From NCBI GenBank assembly GCA_020073185.1, contig JAIQFT010000001.1, forward strand, positions 59,349-123,348: a stretch of DNA of 64,000 bases. The letters are read 5' to 3'. Origin of the DNA: Terriglobia bacterium (GTDB taxonomy: Bacteria; Acidobacteriota; Terriglobia; Terriglobales; Acidobacteriaceae). How positions within the stretch are numbered: position 1 is the stretch's first letter; the number at the start of each line of letters is the position of its first letter. The notes beneath the pieces are model-generated. The model was given only the letters and a program-made list of their open reading frames with translations, searched no databases and was not told the DNA's origin. Below are positions 53,424-61,781 of the stretch, in pieces. The position numbers and the translations under genes are program-made.

Positions 53424-54350
53424 ATGCCAAGAGAACCAAAGCCGCGCACTCCTCCCCATCCCCCGTCTTCCTTGCTGTCTCTGCTCACCGGGTGGGTGCA
53501 ACAGGGGGTGGAAAGTTTCTTTGCCACGCAACGAGTCCTCGTGGATGTTGCCATGCGTCAGAACGCCGTCGCCATGAAGACGCTTCGGGATGGTCTCACC
53601 GACCCGGAGCATTCTCCCGTCGCGATTGCAACCGAGCTGGCCATCGAGGGCACATCGAGCTTCATTGAAGCACAACGCATTCTGCTCAACCTCGCGCAGC
53701 AGGAAAACGAAATCGTCATGAACGGCGTCAAGGAGCGCATGGCAGGTTCCGTGCCCATGACCGCCACCGCTGATCTGTTCCGCCGCAGCATCGATACGTT
53801 CATCCACATGCACGAGGATTTCCTGAAGATCGCCAGCAAGCAGACCTTGACTTGGCTGGAGGCGGTGAAAGCCGGCAAGGGCTTCCAGGGTACGCACCTG
53901 GTGGACTTCGCCCGCGAAAGCATGGACACCTTTGTCCAGTCTCAGAAGAAATTCCTCGACGTCGTCGCCCAGGAAACCGCCAAGATGACCTCCGGCAAGC
54001 AGGATCAGGCCGCCAAGCACGTCAAGAAGACCGAGCTCTCCAAGCTCGCGCACGAAGCCACCAATTCCTTCATTGACGCGCAGAAGAAACTGCTCGACGT
54101 CGTGGGCCAGCAGATGAACATTAACCTGAAAACGGCAACCAAGACGATGGAAATGCTGTCGCCGACCCGGCTTCTACCCATGGCCAATCTGACCGGGGAG
54201 GGAGTCAGGACCTTTGTGGATGCCGAGAAGACGCTGATCGAATCCATGATTCATCCGCGCACCCATAAGGTAGTCCACATGGGCGAGCGGCATCGTGCGG
54301 CCCGGCCGCGCAAGGTGGTCAAGGTCCAGCCGGTCCACGCCGGAGCTTGA
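53424..54350 (+). CDS. Phasin-like protein with five internal repeats
   Basis: 308 residues from ATG 53424 with GGAGG at 53413-53417. No signal peptide or membrane helix. It is built of repeats of about 45 residues with a common F-[IVF]-x-[AST]-Q-x-x-[FLV]-L-[DN]-[VIL]-[AV] core: ESFFATQRVLVDVAM, SSFIEAQRILLNLAQ, DTFIHMHEDFLKIAS, DTFVQSQKKFLDVVA, NSFIDAQKKLLDVVG and finally RTFVDAEKTLIES. Helix-rich amphipathic repeats of this sort are typical of phasins, which coat PHA or lipid granules. The location next to phaR supports this. The basic tail (RHRAARPRKVVKV) could bind DNA or a polyanion. The family is not one I can name, so phasin-like is inference. Confidence 0.75.
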   Translation: MPREPKPRTPPHPPSSLLSLLTGWVQQGVESFFATQRVLVDVAMRQNAVAMKTLRDGLTDPEHSPVAIATELAIEGTSSFIEAQRILLNLAQQENEIVMNGVKERMAGSVPMTATADLFRRSIDTFIHMHEDFLKIASKQTLTWLEAVKAGKGFQGTHLVDFARESMDTFVQSQKKFLDVVAQETAKMTSGKQDQAAKHVKKTELSKLAHEATNSFIDAQKKLLDVVGQQMNINLKTATKTMEMLSPTRLLPMANLTGEGVRTFVDAEKTLIESMIHPRTHKVVHMGERHRAARPRKVVKVQPVHAGA

Positions 54351-54583
54351 TCGAGGCCTGAGTTCACGGGCTCGCGGTTGTCTGGCGTGCCGTGGCCCAG
54401 CCACGGCACGCCACAGTTGTCGAGGGAAGTCCTTGTCGCCGCCCTTGCCGATGTGGTATTTCAATGGGTAGCGGTCAGGGGAAATTCGCAGCAACTTGCG
54501 CGCTTAGGTCGGTATCTATTCGGCTGGCGCGGTTTGTGCGCAGCGGGCAGACATGCTGTGGCTCCGTCGCAGCTCTGGATCAA
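54351..54583. other. Spacer upstream of the alpha/beta hydrolase
   Basis: 233 bases. A palindromic word TGGCGTGCCGTGGCC-AG-CCACGGCACGCCA spans 54379-54413 (imperfect stem GGCGTGCCGTGG/CCACGGCACGCC) and may end the phasin-like transcript. No gene was supported, although a frame stays open from 54392 into the hydrolase. Confidence 0.55.
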
Positions 54584-55402
54584 GTGAATAGAAGCGGGAA
54601 AAGCAAGGGAGCAGTGCGCCGAGCGCCGGTCATCGCGCCCCCCGACTTGGGGGTTCGCGGGCAGGAAGCGCAAGCCGATGTTCCCATCTGGAATGAAGCG
54701 CTCTTTGGCGCAGAACTCCTTTTGCTGCACGCCTCGCCCGTATACTACGGCCTGGGCGTCCCGCGCGGCGACGGCTCTGCCGTCATCGTCATACCCGGTT
54801 TTCTCGGCACCGACCTCTATGTGACCCACCTCCATTCCTGGCTTCAGCGGATCGGTTATCGCTCCTATCTGTCCGGCATCGGAATGAACGCGGAGTGCCC
54901 CAACCTGCTCATCCGCTATCGTCTGGTCGAAACGGTGAAGAAAGCCGTGGCTGCAACTGGCCGCAAGGTCCACCTGATCGGCCACAGCCTGGGCGGCATC
55001 ATCGCGCGCTCCCTGGCCGCGCAACGGCCCAAAGACGTCGCCTCCGTGATTACCCTCGCCGCCCCCTTCCGCGGCACGGTGATGCACCATTCCGTACTGC
55101 AGGCCGCGAAGGTGGTCCGCAGCCATATCTTGAGCGTACACGGAGATCGCGTTCTGCCCGAGTGTTACACACCGCGCTGCACTTGCGATTTCCTCAGCTC
55201 GCTGCGTTGCCACATGCCCGCCTCCGTCGCCGCCACCGCCATTTACACCCGCGACGACGGCATGGTCGATTCTCGGTTTTGCAAGACGGGAAAGCCGGGC
55301 TGTGACTTCGAGGTCTCCGGCACCCACGTCGGACTGGTTTTCAATCCTTCCGTGTACACCATCATTGCCGACCGCCTGGCGGACGCCCGCACCCGCATTT
55401 AG
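54584..55402 (+). CDS. Alpha/beta hydrolase (lipase-like)
   Basis: 272 residues if started at GTG 54584; GTG 54614 is also possible. The frame is open back to 54392 but reads as Cys/Arg-rich spacer there. Nucleophile elbow GHSLGG (residue about 134-139), oxyanion HG-equivalent in VIPGFLGTDLYV, acid in YTRDDGMVDS-type segment and a His in SGTHVGLVF complete a typical triad. Four to six Cys cluster near the C-terminus (CYTPRCTCDFLSSLRCH), possibly a disulfide or metal-stabilised lid. It belongs to a triacylglycerol-lipase-like family. In this cluster, mobilising stored lipid is a natural inference. Confidence 0.82.
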   Translation: MNRSGKSKGAVRRAPVIAPPDLGVRGQEAQADVPIWNEALFGAELLLLHASPVYYGLGVPRGDGSAVIVIPGFLGTDLYVTHLHSWLQRIGYRSYLSGIGMNAECPNLLIRYRLVETVKKAVAATGRKVHLIGHSLGGIIARSLAAQRPKDVASVITLAAPFRGTVMHHSVLQAAKVVRSHILSVHGDRVLPECYTPRCTCDFLSSLRCHMPASVAATAIYTRDDGMVDSRFCKTGKPGCDFEVSGTHVGLVFNPSVYTIIADRLADARTRI

Positions 55403-55411
55403 CGATTCGTA

Positions 55412-57082
55412 TCAGCTCGCGGCGCTCTGGGCTGGCGGTCGCTGCGGCAACACGCGATCCAGGATGGCTTGCTCGCATTGCACCCACATGCGGCTGCCAT
55501 ACAGTAATGCGCTGCACTGCAAGGTGAGCAGGTCGCGCGCCCCAATCGGCGAACGGAAGGCCTTGCGATTGGTCACCCAATGGCGTGCCAGCAGTATCGC
55601 GATGGCCAGGCCGACGTCGGTGCCGGATCCGGCCACGTCTTGCAGAATGCCGTCCAGCGTGAGCAGCACCTTCGACAGCATGATCAGCGGGGCAGGGAAG
55701 CGTATGTCCTTCATGGCCACGCTCTCCAGCAAGCGCATGACATCCGCCCCGCTGGGCAGGTGCGTCGGCGGCATTTGATCCACGAATCGATTCACCGCTT
55801 CGCGTATCACCAGCGCCTGCCGCGAATGGCGCCGGATAGGATATTGTGCCAGCGCCTGTATTTCCTCGCTCACGCCGAGCGGATCGCGCAAGCTGGCGGT
55901 CAGAAACAGGAGCGCCAGGTGGCGGCGCTGCTCGCGGCTCAAACGCTCCCGCAAGGCCCAATCCACGATCACTAGTTCGCCGCGCTTGCGGTCATACAGC
56001 AGGTTTCCGGCATGAGGGTCGCCGTGAAAAACCGCTTCCTTGCCCGAAGCGAATAAGGGCACCGCTACCAGCGATTCCAGCAGTTGCTGAGCGACTTTCT
56101 TTCGCTGCGCCGGCGGCATGTGCGCCGCCACGTTGGTGACCTTGCCACCGGTCTCCTCCGTCATCGCGGTCATGGTCGGAGTGCACAGTTGCGGAATCAG
56201 CCGCGGAACGCGCACCCCCGACATCGGCTCGTACAGCGTCCACGCTTCCCGCAGCGTCTTCTGCTCGCGGACGAAGTTGACCTCGTGCTGCAGCAGCCGC
56301 CGCACCTTGCGGAACGTGTCCGGAATCAGGTGCCGCGGGAAGCCGTATTCGCGGTACCGCGTTCCGAACCAATCCGCCAGGTCATTCAGGAACTCCATGT
56401 CCTCGGCGAAGCATACCGGGATATGTGGTTTCAATACCTTGAAGACGCCGCGTTCCAGGTATCCGGTGTCGGGATTCCGCCAGGTGAAGCGCACCACCGC
56501 GCTGACGCTCGCCTCCGACAGGATGTCCGGCTTGATGCGAACGTCAAAAGCCTCCAGCCGCGCTCCCAGTTGCTGCCGGATAAGGGCGCAGATTTCCTCC
56601 GGCTTGACGTCGCGGATTCCGTTCTCCAGCTTCGCCAGTGCATTGCGCAGCGCCGGGCCCAGGTGCCGGTTGCGCGCAATCACCTGCCCCAGTTTCTGCA
56701 GCCCGGGGACTTTCGCAATCAGCAGCAGCAGGCGCTTCTCCGGGGATGTCTTTGCCGGAAGCTCGACTTGCTCCAGGAGTTTCGGCGCCAGGCGCCCGGC
56801 GGACAGGTGCGTCACCACGAACATCATGGCGTCGCGAACCGGCGGACGCCACTTGATGTACGCCTGCGGAACCAACGCCTCCACCGGCACGATGTCTTCG
56901 ACGATCCACCTCGCCATCGCCTCGCGCAGCGCCTGCCCGGCGGGGCTGTGCAGGCCGGCTTCGATGGCAGCGATTCGCTCCGCCGTGGTCGCATCGGCGG
57001 GCAGGAACGTTGCCAGGGTGGCGCGCAACTGCTCCGGGGCCATCCCGCGCAACTCGGCTTCGATGGTTGACGGATCGAACAC
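55412..57082 (-). CDS. UbiB/ABC1-family atypical kinase
   Basis: 556 residues if started at GTG 57082 (MFDPSTIEAELRGMAPEQLR); an ATG at 57226 gives 604 residues with a Gly/Cys-rich, unlikely leader. The KxGQ motif is LQKLGQVIARNRHLGPA, followed by an ABC1-type lobe with ERGVFKVLKPHIPVCFAEDM and RLLQHEVNFVREQKT, and the active-site HGDPHAGNLLYDRK and VIVDWA (in place of IDFG). UbiB-type kinases have ATPase activity and are tied to ubiquinone synthesis or lipid transport in membranes. There is no ubi gene near. It is convergent with the alpha/beta hydrolase, only nine bases away. Confidence 0.88.
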   Translation of the reverse strand: MFDPSTIEAELRGMAPEQLRATLATFLPADATTAERIAAIEAGLHSPAGQALREAMARWIVEDIVPVEALVPQAYIKWRPPVRDAMMFVVTHLSAGRLAPKLLEQVELPAKTSPEKRLLLLIAKVPGLQKLGQVIARNRHLGPALRNALAKLENGIRDVKPEEICALIRQQLGARLEAFDVRIKPDILSEASVSAVVRFTWRNPDTGYLERGVFKVLKPHIPVCFAEDMEFLNDLADWFGTRYREYGFPRHLIPDTFRKVRRLLQHEVNFVREQKTLREAWTLYEPMSGVRVPRLIPQLCTPTMTAMTEETGGKVTNVAAHMPPAQRKKVAQQLLESLVAVPLFASGKEAVFHGDPHAGNLLYDRKRGELVIVDWALRERLSREQRRHLALLFLTASLRDPLGVSEEIQALAQYPIRRHSRQALVIREAVNRFVDQMPPTHLPSGADVMRLLESVAMKDIRFPAPLIMLSKVLLTLDGILQDVAGSGTDVGLAIAILLARHWVTNRKAFRSPIGARDLLTLQCSALLYGSRMWVQCEQAILDRVLPQRPPAQSAAS

Positions 57083-57430
57083 CGCGGCGATTCTAGTCTT
57101 AATGCCGCCCGCCGCGCAGTGATCCCCCGCCCTCAACTTCCTACCATCGAAACCGCACGTTCCAATTTGGAAACCTCCTCCGCCTCCAGGTCCCGAGCAA
57201 CTGTTTTCTGGTGCATCGTCCGCCAAGATCCATCCCAGCTACTCGGCTTGCTTGCGGCTGTCTGTGCAACCAGTTACACTTTTGTCAACCTCTTATCGGA
57301 ACAGGGACCACCAACTCCATCATGGTTCAAGGATCGTCTCGGCTGCGCGCTGCCGGCCATGTTCCACCATTGCCTGGTTCTTTACGGCCATGGAAAGCAT
57401 CAATTTGGGTAGTCTCCGAAAAGGGAAATT
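57083..57430. other. Divergent region between UbiB-like kinase and aceE
   Basis: 348 bases from the chosen kinase start to aceE. No gene is supported. A possible -35/-10 pair facing aceE is TTTGTCAACC...CTTATC (around 57284-57296), too weak to call. AAGGGA at 57420-57425 is the aceE ribosome site. The upstream half is the alternative N-terminal extension of the kinase frame. Confidence 0.4.
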
Positions 57431-60097
57431 ATGAGCACAAAACGTGCACTTGAGGCGCCGCCGGATTTCGACGAAATCGCGGAGTGGGTGGAAGCCTTTG
57501 ACCAGGTCGTGGACCAAGAAGGCGCCAGTCGCGGGGTGCGCATCCTGCAAGCTCTCTCCTCCCGCGCGCGCCAGTTCGGCGTGGATGTCCCTGTGCAATT
57601 GAACACGCCCTACGTCAACACCATTCCGGTTGACGAGGAGGAACCTTACCCCGGCGATCGCGCCTTGGAGCGCCGCATCAAGAGCCTGATTCGCTGGAAT
57701 GCGCTCGCCATGGTGCATCGCCAAAACAAGCGAGATCCCGGCATTGGCGGCCACATCTCCACCTATTCTTCGGTCGCGACTCTCTTCGAGGTCGGCTTCA
57801 ATCATTTCTTCCGCGCCAACTACGACAATCAACCTGGCGACTTCGTCTATTTCCAGGGCCACGCCTCGCCCGGCGTTTACGCGCGCGCCTTCCTTGTGGG
57901 CCGGCTTTCCGAGCGGGATCTGGAAAATTTCCGCCACGAGCTGCGTGACCAGCCCGGACTTTCTTCCTACCCGCATCCCTGGCTCATGCCGCACTTCTGG
58001 CGTTTTCCAACCGTCTCCATGGGCCTCGGTCCCATCAACGCCATCTACCAGGCCCGTTTCATGCGCTACCTGGAAAACCGCGGCATCATCGCCAAGACGC
58101 CGCGCAAGATCTGGGCCTTCGTGGGTGACGGTGAAACCGATGAGCCCGAATCCATGGGCTCGCTCACCCTGGCCTCACGCGAACGCCTCGACAACCTGAT
58201 CTTCGTCGTCAACTGCAACCTGCAGCGCTTGGACGGGCCCGTGCGCGGCAACGGCAAAATCATCAATGAACTCGAGGCCGCCTTCCGCGGCGCCGGATGG
58301 AATGTCATCAAGGTCATCTGGGGTGAAGATTGGGACGCCCTGCTCGCGCGCGATAAGTCCGGTCTGCTGCTGAAGCGCATGGAGGAAGTTGTTGATGGCG
58401 AGTACCAGGCGCTGAAGGTCAAGGGCGGCGCCTACATTCGCAAGGAATTCTTCGGCAAATACCCCGAACTGCTCGACCTGGTTGCGCATCTGGGCGACGA
58501 CCAGCTTACCGCTCTCCGTCTCGGCGGCCACGATCCGCAGAAGGTCTACAACGCTTACAAACGCGCGGTCGAGCACAAGGATGGGCCCACCGTTATTCTC
58601 GCCAAGACGGTGAAGGGCTACGGTCTTGGCTCGGCCGAGGCCCGCAACGCCACCCACCAGGAAAAAAAGCTCACCGACGAACAGCTCGCCGCCTTCCGTA
58701 CCCGCTTCGAGATCCCCATCCCCGAGCAGGCGGCTCGTGAGGGAGCCTTCTATCGCCCGCCGGAAAACTGCGAGGAAGTTGTTTATATGAAGGAGCGCCG
58801 CCGCGAACTGGGCGGCTACGTCGTGATCCGCGAGGCCGGTGATTTTACCTTTCACGCGCCCCTGCTTACCGACTTTTCCGAGTGGTTGCAAGGCTCCAAA
58901 GGGCGCGCCGTCTCCACCACCATGGGCTACGTCAGCATTCTGCGCCATCTGCTCAAGCACCCGGAGATCGGCAAGCTGATTGTCCCCATCATTCCCGACG
59001 AAGGCCGTACCTTTGGCATGGAATCCATCATCCGCCAGGTTGGCATCTACGCCAGCCAGGGCCAGCTCTACAAACCTCACGATCAGGACATGCTCCTCTA
59101 CTATCGTGAGGCCAAGGACGGACAGATCCTGGAGGAGGGAATCACCGAAGCCGGCTCCATGGCGTCCTTCACCGCCGCCGGCGCCGCCTACTCCAACTAC
59201 CACGTGCCTATGATTCCGTTCTTCACGTTTTACTCGATGTTCGGATTCCAGCGCGTGGGCGACCTCATCTGGGCCTTCGGAGACGCGCGCGGCAAAGGTT
59301 TCCTGATCGGCGGCACCGCCGGCCGCACCACCCTCGCAGGCGAAGGACTGCAGCACCAGGACGGCCACAGCATCGTGCTCTCCAGCGCCGTCCCAACCTG
59401 CGCCACCTATGACCCGGCATTCGTTTACGAAATCGCCGTCATCGTTCAGGACGGCATTCGCCGCATGTACCAGGAGCGCGAAGACCGCTTCTACTACATC
59501 ACCGTCTACAACGAAGACTACGCCATGCCGGAAATGCCCGTCGGCACTCGTGAAGGCATTCTCCGTGGCATTTACAAGTACAAAGCGGCGCCCGCCGGCC
59601 GGGCCGCAGTGCAGTTGTTCGGCAGCGGCGCCATTCTCAACGAAGCGCTGCGCGCGCAGGGCATCCTCGCCGACAAATACGGCGTGTTAGCCGACGTCTG
59701 GAGCCTCACCAGCTACAACGAACTGCGCCGTGAGGCTCTCGCCACTGAGCGCTGGAACCGTCTGCATCCTGCTGAGCCGGTTAGGAAGCCTTATCTCCTG
59801 ACCGCTCTCGAGGGCGCCGCAGGGCCCATCATCGCCGCCACCGACTACATGAAGATTGTTCCCGACCAGCTTGCTCCCTGGCTGCCGGACCGCCTGGTTT
59901 CGCTGGGCACCGACGGTTTCGGCCGCAGCGACAATCGCCAGCATCTGCGCCGCCATTTCGAAGTCAATGCCGAATCCATCGCCGCCGCCGCCCTGGCGCG
60001 CCTGGCCCGCGACGGCCAGTACGACGCCGCCCGCGTGCAAAATGCGCTGGCGGAACTTGGCGTCAACCCCGAGAAGATCGACCCGGCCCGGGCCTGA
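57431..60097 (+). CDS. aceE: Pyruvate dehydrogenase E1 (homodimeric type)
   Basis: 888 residues. It decarboxylates pyruvate and reductively acetylates the lipoyl E2, feeding acetyl-CoA to the TCA cycle. Motifs are the homodimeric-type ones: GGHISTYSSVATLFEVGFNH and DFVYFQGHASPGVYARAFL near the N-terminus, the TPP-binding GDGETDEPESMGSL to NLQRLDGPVRGNGKI-type segment, and DEGRTFGMESIIRQVGIYAS, QHQDGHSIVLSSAVP, PDRLVSLGTDGFGRSDNRQH at the end. The size and pattern match E. coli AceE. E2 and E3 genes are not in the window. A divergent E1 of branched-chain type is encoded at 6776. Confidence 0.97.
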   Translation: MSTKRALEAPPDFDEIAEWVEAFDQVVDQEGASRGVRILQALSSRARQFGVDVPVQLNTPYVNTIPVDEEEPYPGDRALERRIKSLIRWNALAMVHRQNKRDPGIGGHISTYSSVATLFEVGFNHFFRANYDNQPGDFVYFQGHASPGVYARAFLVGRLSERDLENFRHELRDQPGLSSYPHPWLMPHFWRFPTVSMGLGPINAIYQARFMRYLENRGIIAKTPRKIWAFVGDGETDEPESMGSLTLASRERLDNLIFVVNCNLQRLDGPVRGNGKIINELEAAFRGAGWNVIKVIWGEDWDALLARDKSGLLLKRMEEVVDGEYQALKVKGGAYIRKEFFGKYPELLDLVAHLGDDQLTALRLGGHDPQKVYNAYKRAVEHKDGPTVILAKTVKGYGLGSAEARNATHQEKKLTDEQLAAFRTRFEIPIPEQAAREGAFYRPPENCEEVVYMKERRRELGGYVVIREAGDFTFHAPLLTDFSEWLQGSKGRAVSTTMGYVSILRHLLKHPEIGKLIVPIIPDEGRTFGMESIIRQVGIYASQGQLYKPHDQDMLLYYREAKDGQILEEGITEAGSMASFTAAGAAYSNYHVPMIPFFTFYSMFGFQRVGDLIWAFGDARGKGFLIGGTAGRTTLAGEGLQHQDGHSIVLSSAVPTCATYDPAFVYEIAVIVQDGIRRMYQEREDRFYYITVYNEDYAMPEMPVGTREGILRGIYKYKAAPAGRAAVQLFGSGAILNEALRAQGILADKYGVLADVWSLTSYNELRREALATERWNRLHPAEPVRKPYLLTALEGAAGPIIAATDYMKIVPDQLAPWLPDRLVSLGTDGFGRSDNRQHLRRHFEVNAESIAAAALARLARDGQYDAARVQNALAELGVNPEKIDPARA

Positions 60098-60237
60098 AAC
60101 GGTTGTTTTCCCGAAAACCGCAAGTGTCTTTAGTTTCAGCCATAGTGCGGCCACTGGTTTACATTCCAGGTGCAAGGTTACGTGTCTCTGTGATGAGCGT
60201 CACTGCGGTGAGTGGTTAAATGGCGCACTCTGGCGTC

Positions 60238-60681
60238 ATGAAGGCTGATAGAGCAATTACGGCTGTTGTTCTACTCCTTCTCCTTTCCTGTGCAATGGCA
60301 TGCACCAACGGCAACGCGGAGAAGCCTAGGTCGGACAAGCCCTCCGCCGCCGTGGACCGTTCCAACGCCGGTGCCGATCTCTACCACGCCTATTGCGCCA
60401 GTTGTCACGGCAGGTCCGGCAGGGGCGATGGTCCCGCCGCCGCTGCCTTGAAAGTTCCGCCCCCCGACCTCACCGCCCTTGCCCGTCGCAACGCAGGCCG
60501 ATTTTCTGGCGGCCAGATCTATCAGGTCATCGAGTGGGGTGGCGCTATCGCCAGTCACGGTTCCCGCGAAATGCCGGTCTGGGGCGTCGCTTTCCGCCCG
60601 CTCAGCGGCGAGAACCAGAGGGAAGTCTCCGCCCGCATCCATGCCCTCACCGACTACATCGCGTCCATTCAACTCCAGTAG
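60238..60681 (+). CDS. Class I cytochrome c lipoprotein
   Basis: 147 residues from ATG 60238 (MKADRAITAVVLLLLLSCAM). The signal peptide ends in a lipobox-like LLSC (Cys18) or AMAC (Cys22), suggesting a lipoprotein. The haem motif is CASCH (Cys53, Cys56, His57) and the distal ligand is probably Met112 in REMPVWG. It is an electron carrier in the periplasm, monohaem, related to cbb3-associated or c-type domains of the Cytochrome_CBB3 family. It follows aceE on the same strand, separated by 140 bases, and may be independently transcribed. Confidence 0.9.
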   Translation: MKADRAITAVVLLLLLSCAMACTNGNAEKPRSDKPSAAVDRSNAGADLYHAYCASCHGRSGRGDGPAAAALKVPPPDLTALARRNAGRFSGGQIYQVIEWGGAIASHGSREMPVWGVAFRPLSGENQREVSARIHALTDYIASIQLQ

Positions 60682-60797
60682 TCGAGTCTCTCAACTCGCA
60701 ACTCGCAACGCACAACTCAATCGCCCGTGCTACCCTTACTCCGTAGCTCTCACCCGCACATCGGTTAAGAGCTAACAGCTAAGAGCTAAGAGCTTTT
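60682..60797. repeat. Spacer with two period-7 arrays
   Basis: CTCGCAA, CTCGCAA, CGCACAA (60695-60715) and then GTTAAGA, GCTAACA, GCTAAGA, GCTAAGA, GCTTTTA (60764-60798) in exact seven-base steps, the last unit ending on the ATG of the methyltransferase. The repeats leave no Shine-Dalgarno sequence apart from AAGAG words. Confidence 0.8.
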
Positions 60798-61565
60798 ATG
60801 TCGCACAAGGACAGAGTCCGCGAGGAATTTACCCGCCAGGCAGAGGCATTTGCCGCCGTCGCGGTGCTGCACAACCGCGAGCGCCTCGAACGCCTGGTCA
60901 ACGCCATCAATCCTGCGCCTGACGCCCGTGCGCTCGAGATTGCCACCGGCCCCGGTCATATCGCCATGGCCATGGCCGAGCGCTGCCGCGAAGTCATCGC
61001 CGTGGACCTTACCGACGCGATCCTCGCGGTGGCGGAACGCGCCCGCCGCGAGCGCGGCCTCGCCAACCTCCGTTTCCAGCGCGCCGATGCCGACCAACTC
61101 CCCTTCGCCGACGCCGAGTTCGACATCGTTTTTTGCCGCTTCGCCTTCCATCATTTCGAGGATCCCACCGTCCCGCTCCGCGAGATGGCGCGCGTCTGCC
61201 GCGTCGGCGGCCGCGTTGCTGTCGAGGACCTTGCTGCCAGCGAAGTCCCCGAGCGCGCCGCCTTCCAAGACCAATTCGAGCGCCTGCGCGACCCCTCGCA
61301 CACCCGTGCGCTGAGCCTCAGTGCATTGGCGCGCTTGTTCGGAGCGTGCGCCCTGGAGATCGAAACCGCCTACAGCAGCGAGGTGGTGCAACCGGTGGAG
61401 TACTGGATGAGTTATTCCCACACGCCTCCCGATCGCGCCGCCCAGGTCCGTGCCCTGTTTGCGCGCGATGAAAAGGAAGACCTCAGCGGCGCCCGCCCCT
61501 TCCGCCGCGACGGTGAGCTTTTCTTCATTCAGAAAACCGTCGCCCTCATCGCCCGCAAACTCTAA
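60798..61565 (+). CDS. Class I SAM-dependent methyltransferase (UbiE-like)
   Basis: 255 residues from ATG 60798. Motif I is ALEIATGPGHIAMAMAE, with AVDLTDAILAVAERARR, RADADQLPFADAEFDIVFCR and FHHFEDPTVPLREMARVCRV following, typical of the UbiE/Methyltransf_11 group. The last part (SGARPFRRDGELFFIQKTVA) is common in related small-molecule methyltransferases. It probably methylates a quinone-like or small aromatic substrate; not decidable. The gene's ribosome site is embedded in the heptamer repeat. Confidence 0.88.
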   Translation: MSHKDRVREEFTRQAEAFAAVAVLHNRERLERLVNAINPAPDARALEIATGPGHIAMAMAERCREVIAVDLTDAILAVAERARRERGLANLRFQRADADQLPFADAEFDIVFCRFAFHHFEDPTVPLREMARVCRVGGRVAVEDLAASEVPERAAFQDQFERLRDPSHTRALSLSALARLFGACALEIETAYSSEVVQPVEYWMSYSHTPPDRAAQVRALFARDEKEDLSGARPFRRDGELFFIQKTVALIARKL

Positions 61566-61781
61566 TTGGCCGCCGCCTTTCTTGCGGACTCCATTTCGGG
61601 AATGCCCGCTCCTGGGGTATGACGATATTTCCGTTGTGGCGGGCGCAAACCGTCTTAGGTTAGTGACTAGCTCTTCCCCCAGCAAATTCTCCGGCCCCAG
61701 CAAATTCCCTTGGTGATGCATCGGCCCCCTTATGTCCCTGTGGAGAATTCATCTCGCGCTCCGCGTGACCGGGAGGACACC
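61566..61781. other. Spacer upstream of Kelch-type gene
   Basis: 216 bases. GGCCGCCGCCTTTCTTGCGG (61568-61587) could form a weak hairpin after the methyltransferase stop. Direct repeat CCCAGCAAATTC / CCCAGCAAATTC (61678-61689 and 61695-61706, 17 bases apart). GGAGGACACC at 61771-61780 is the ribosome site of the next gene. Confidence 0.5.
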
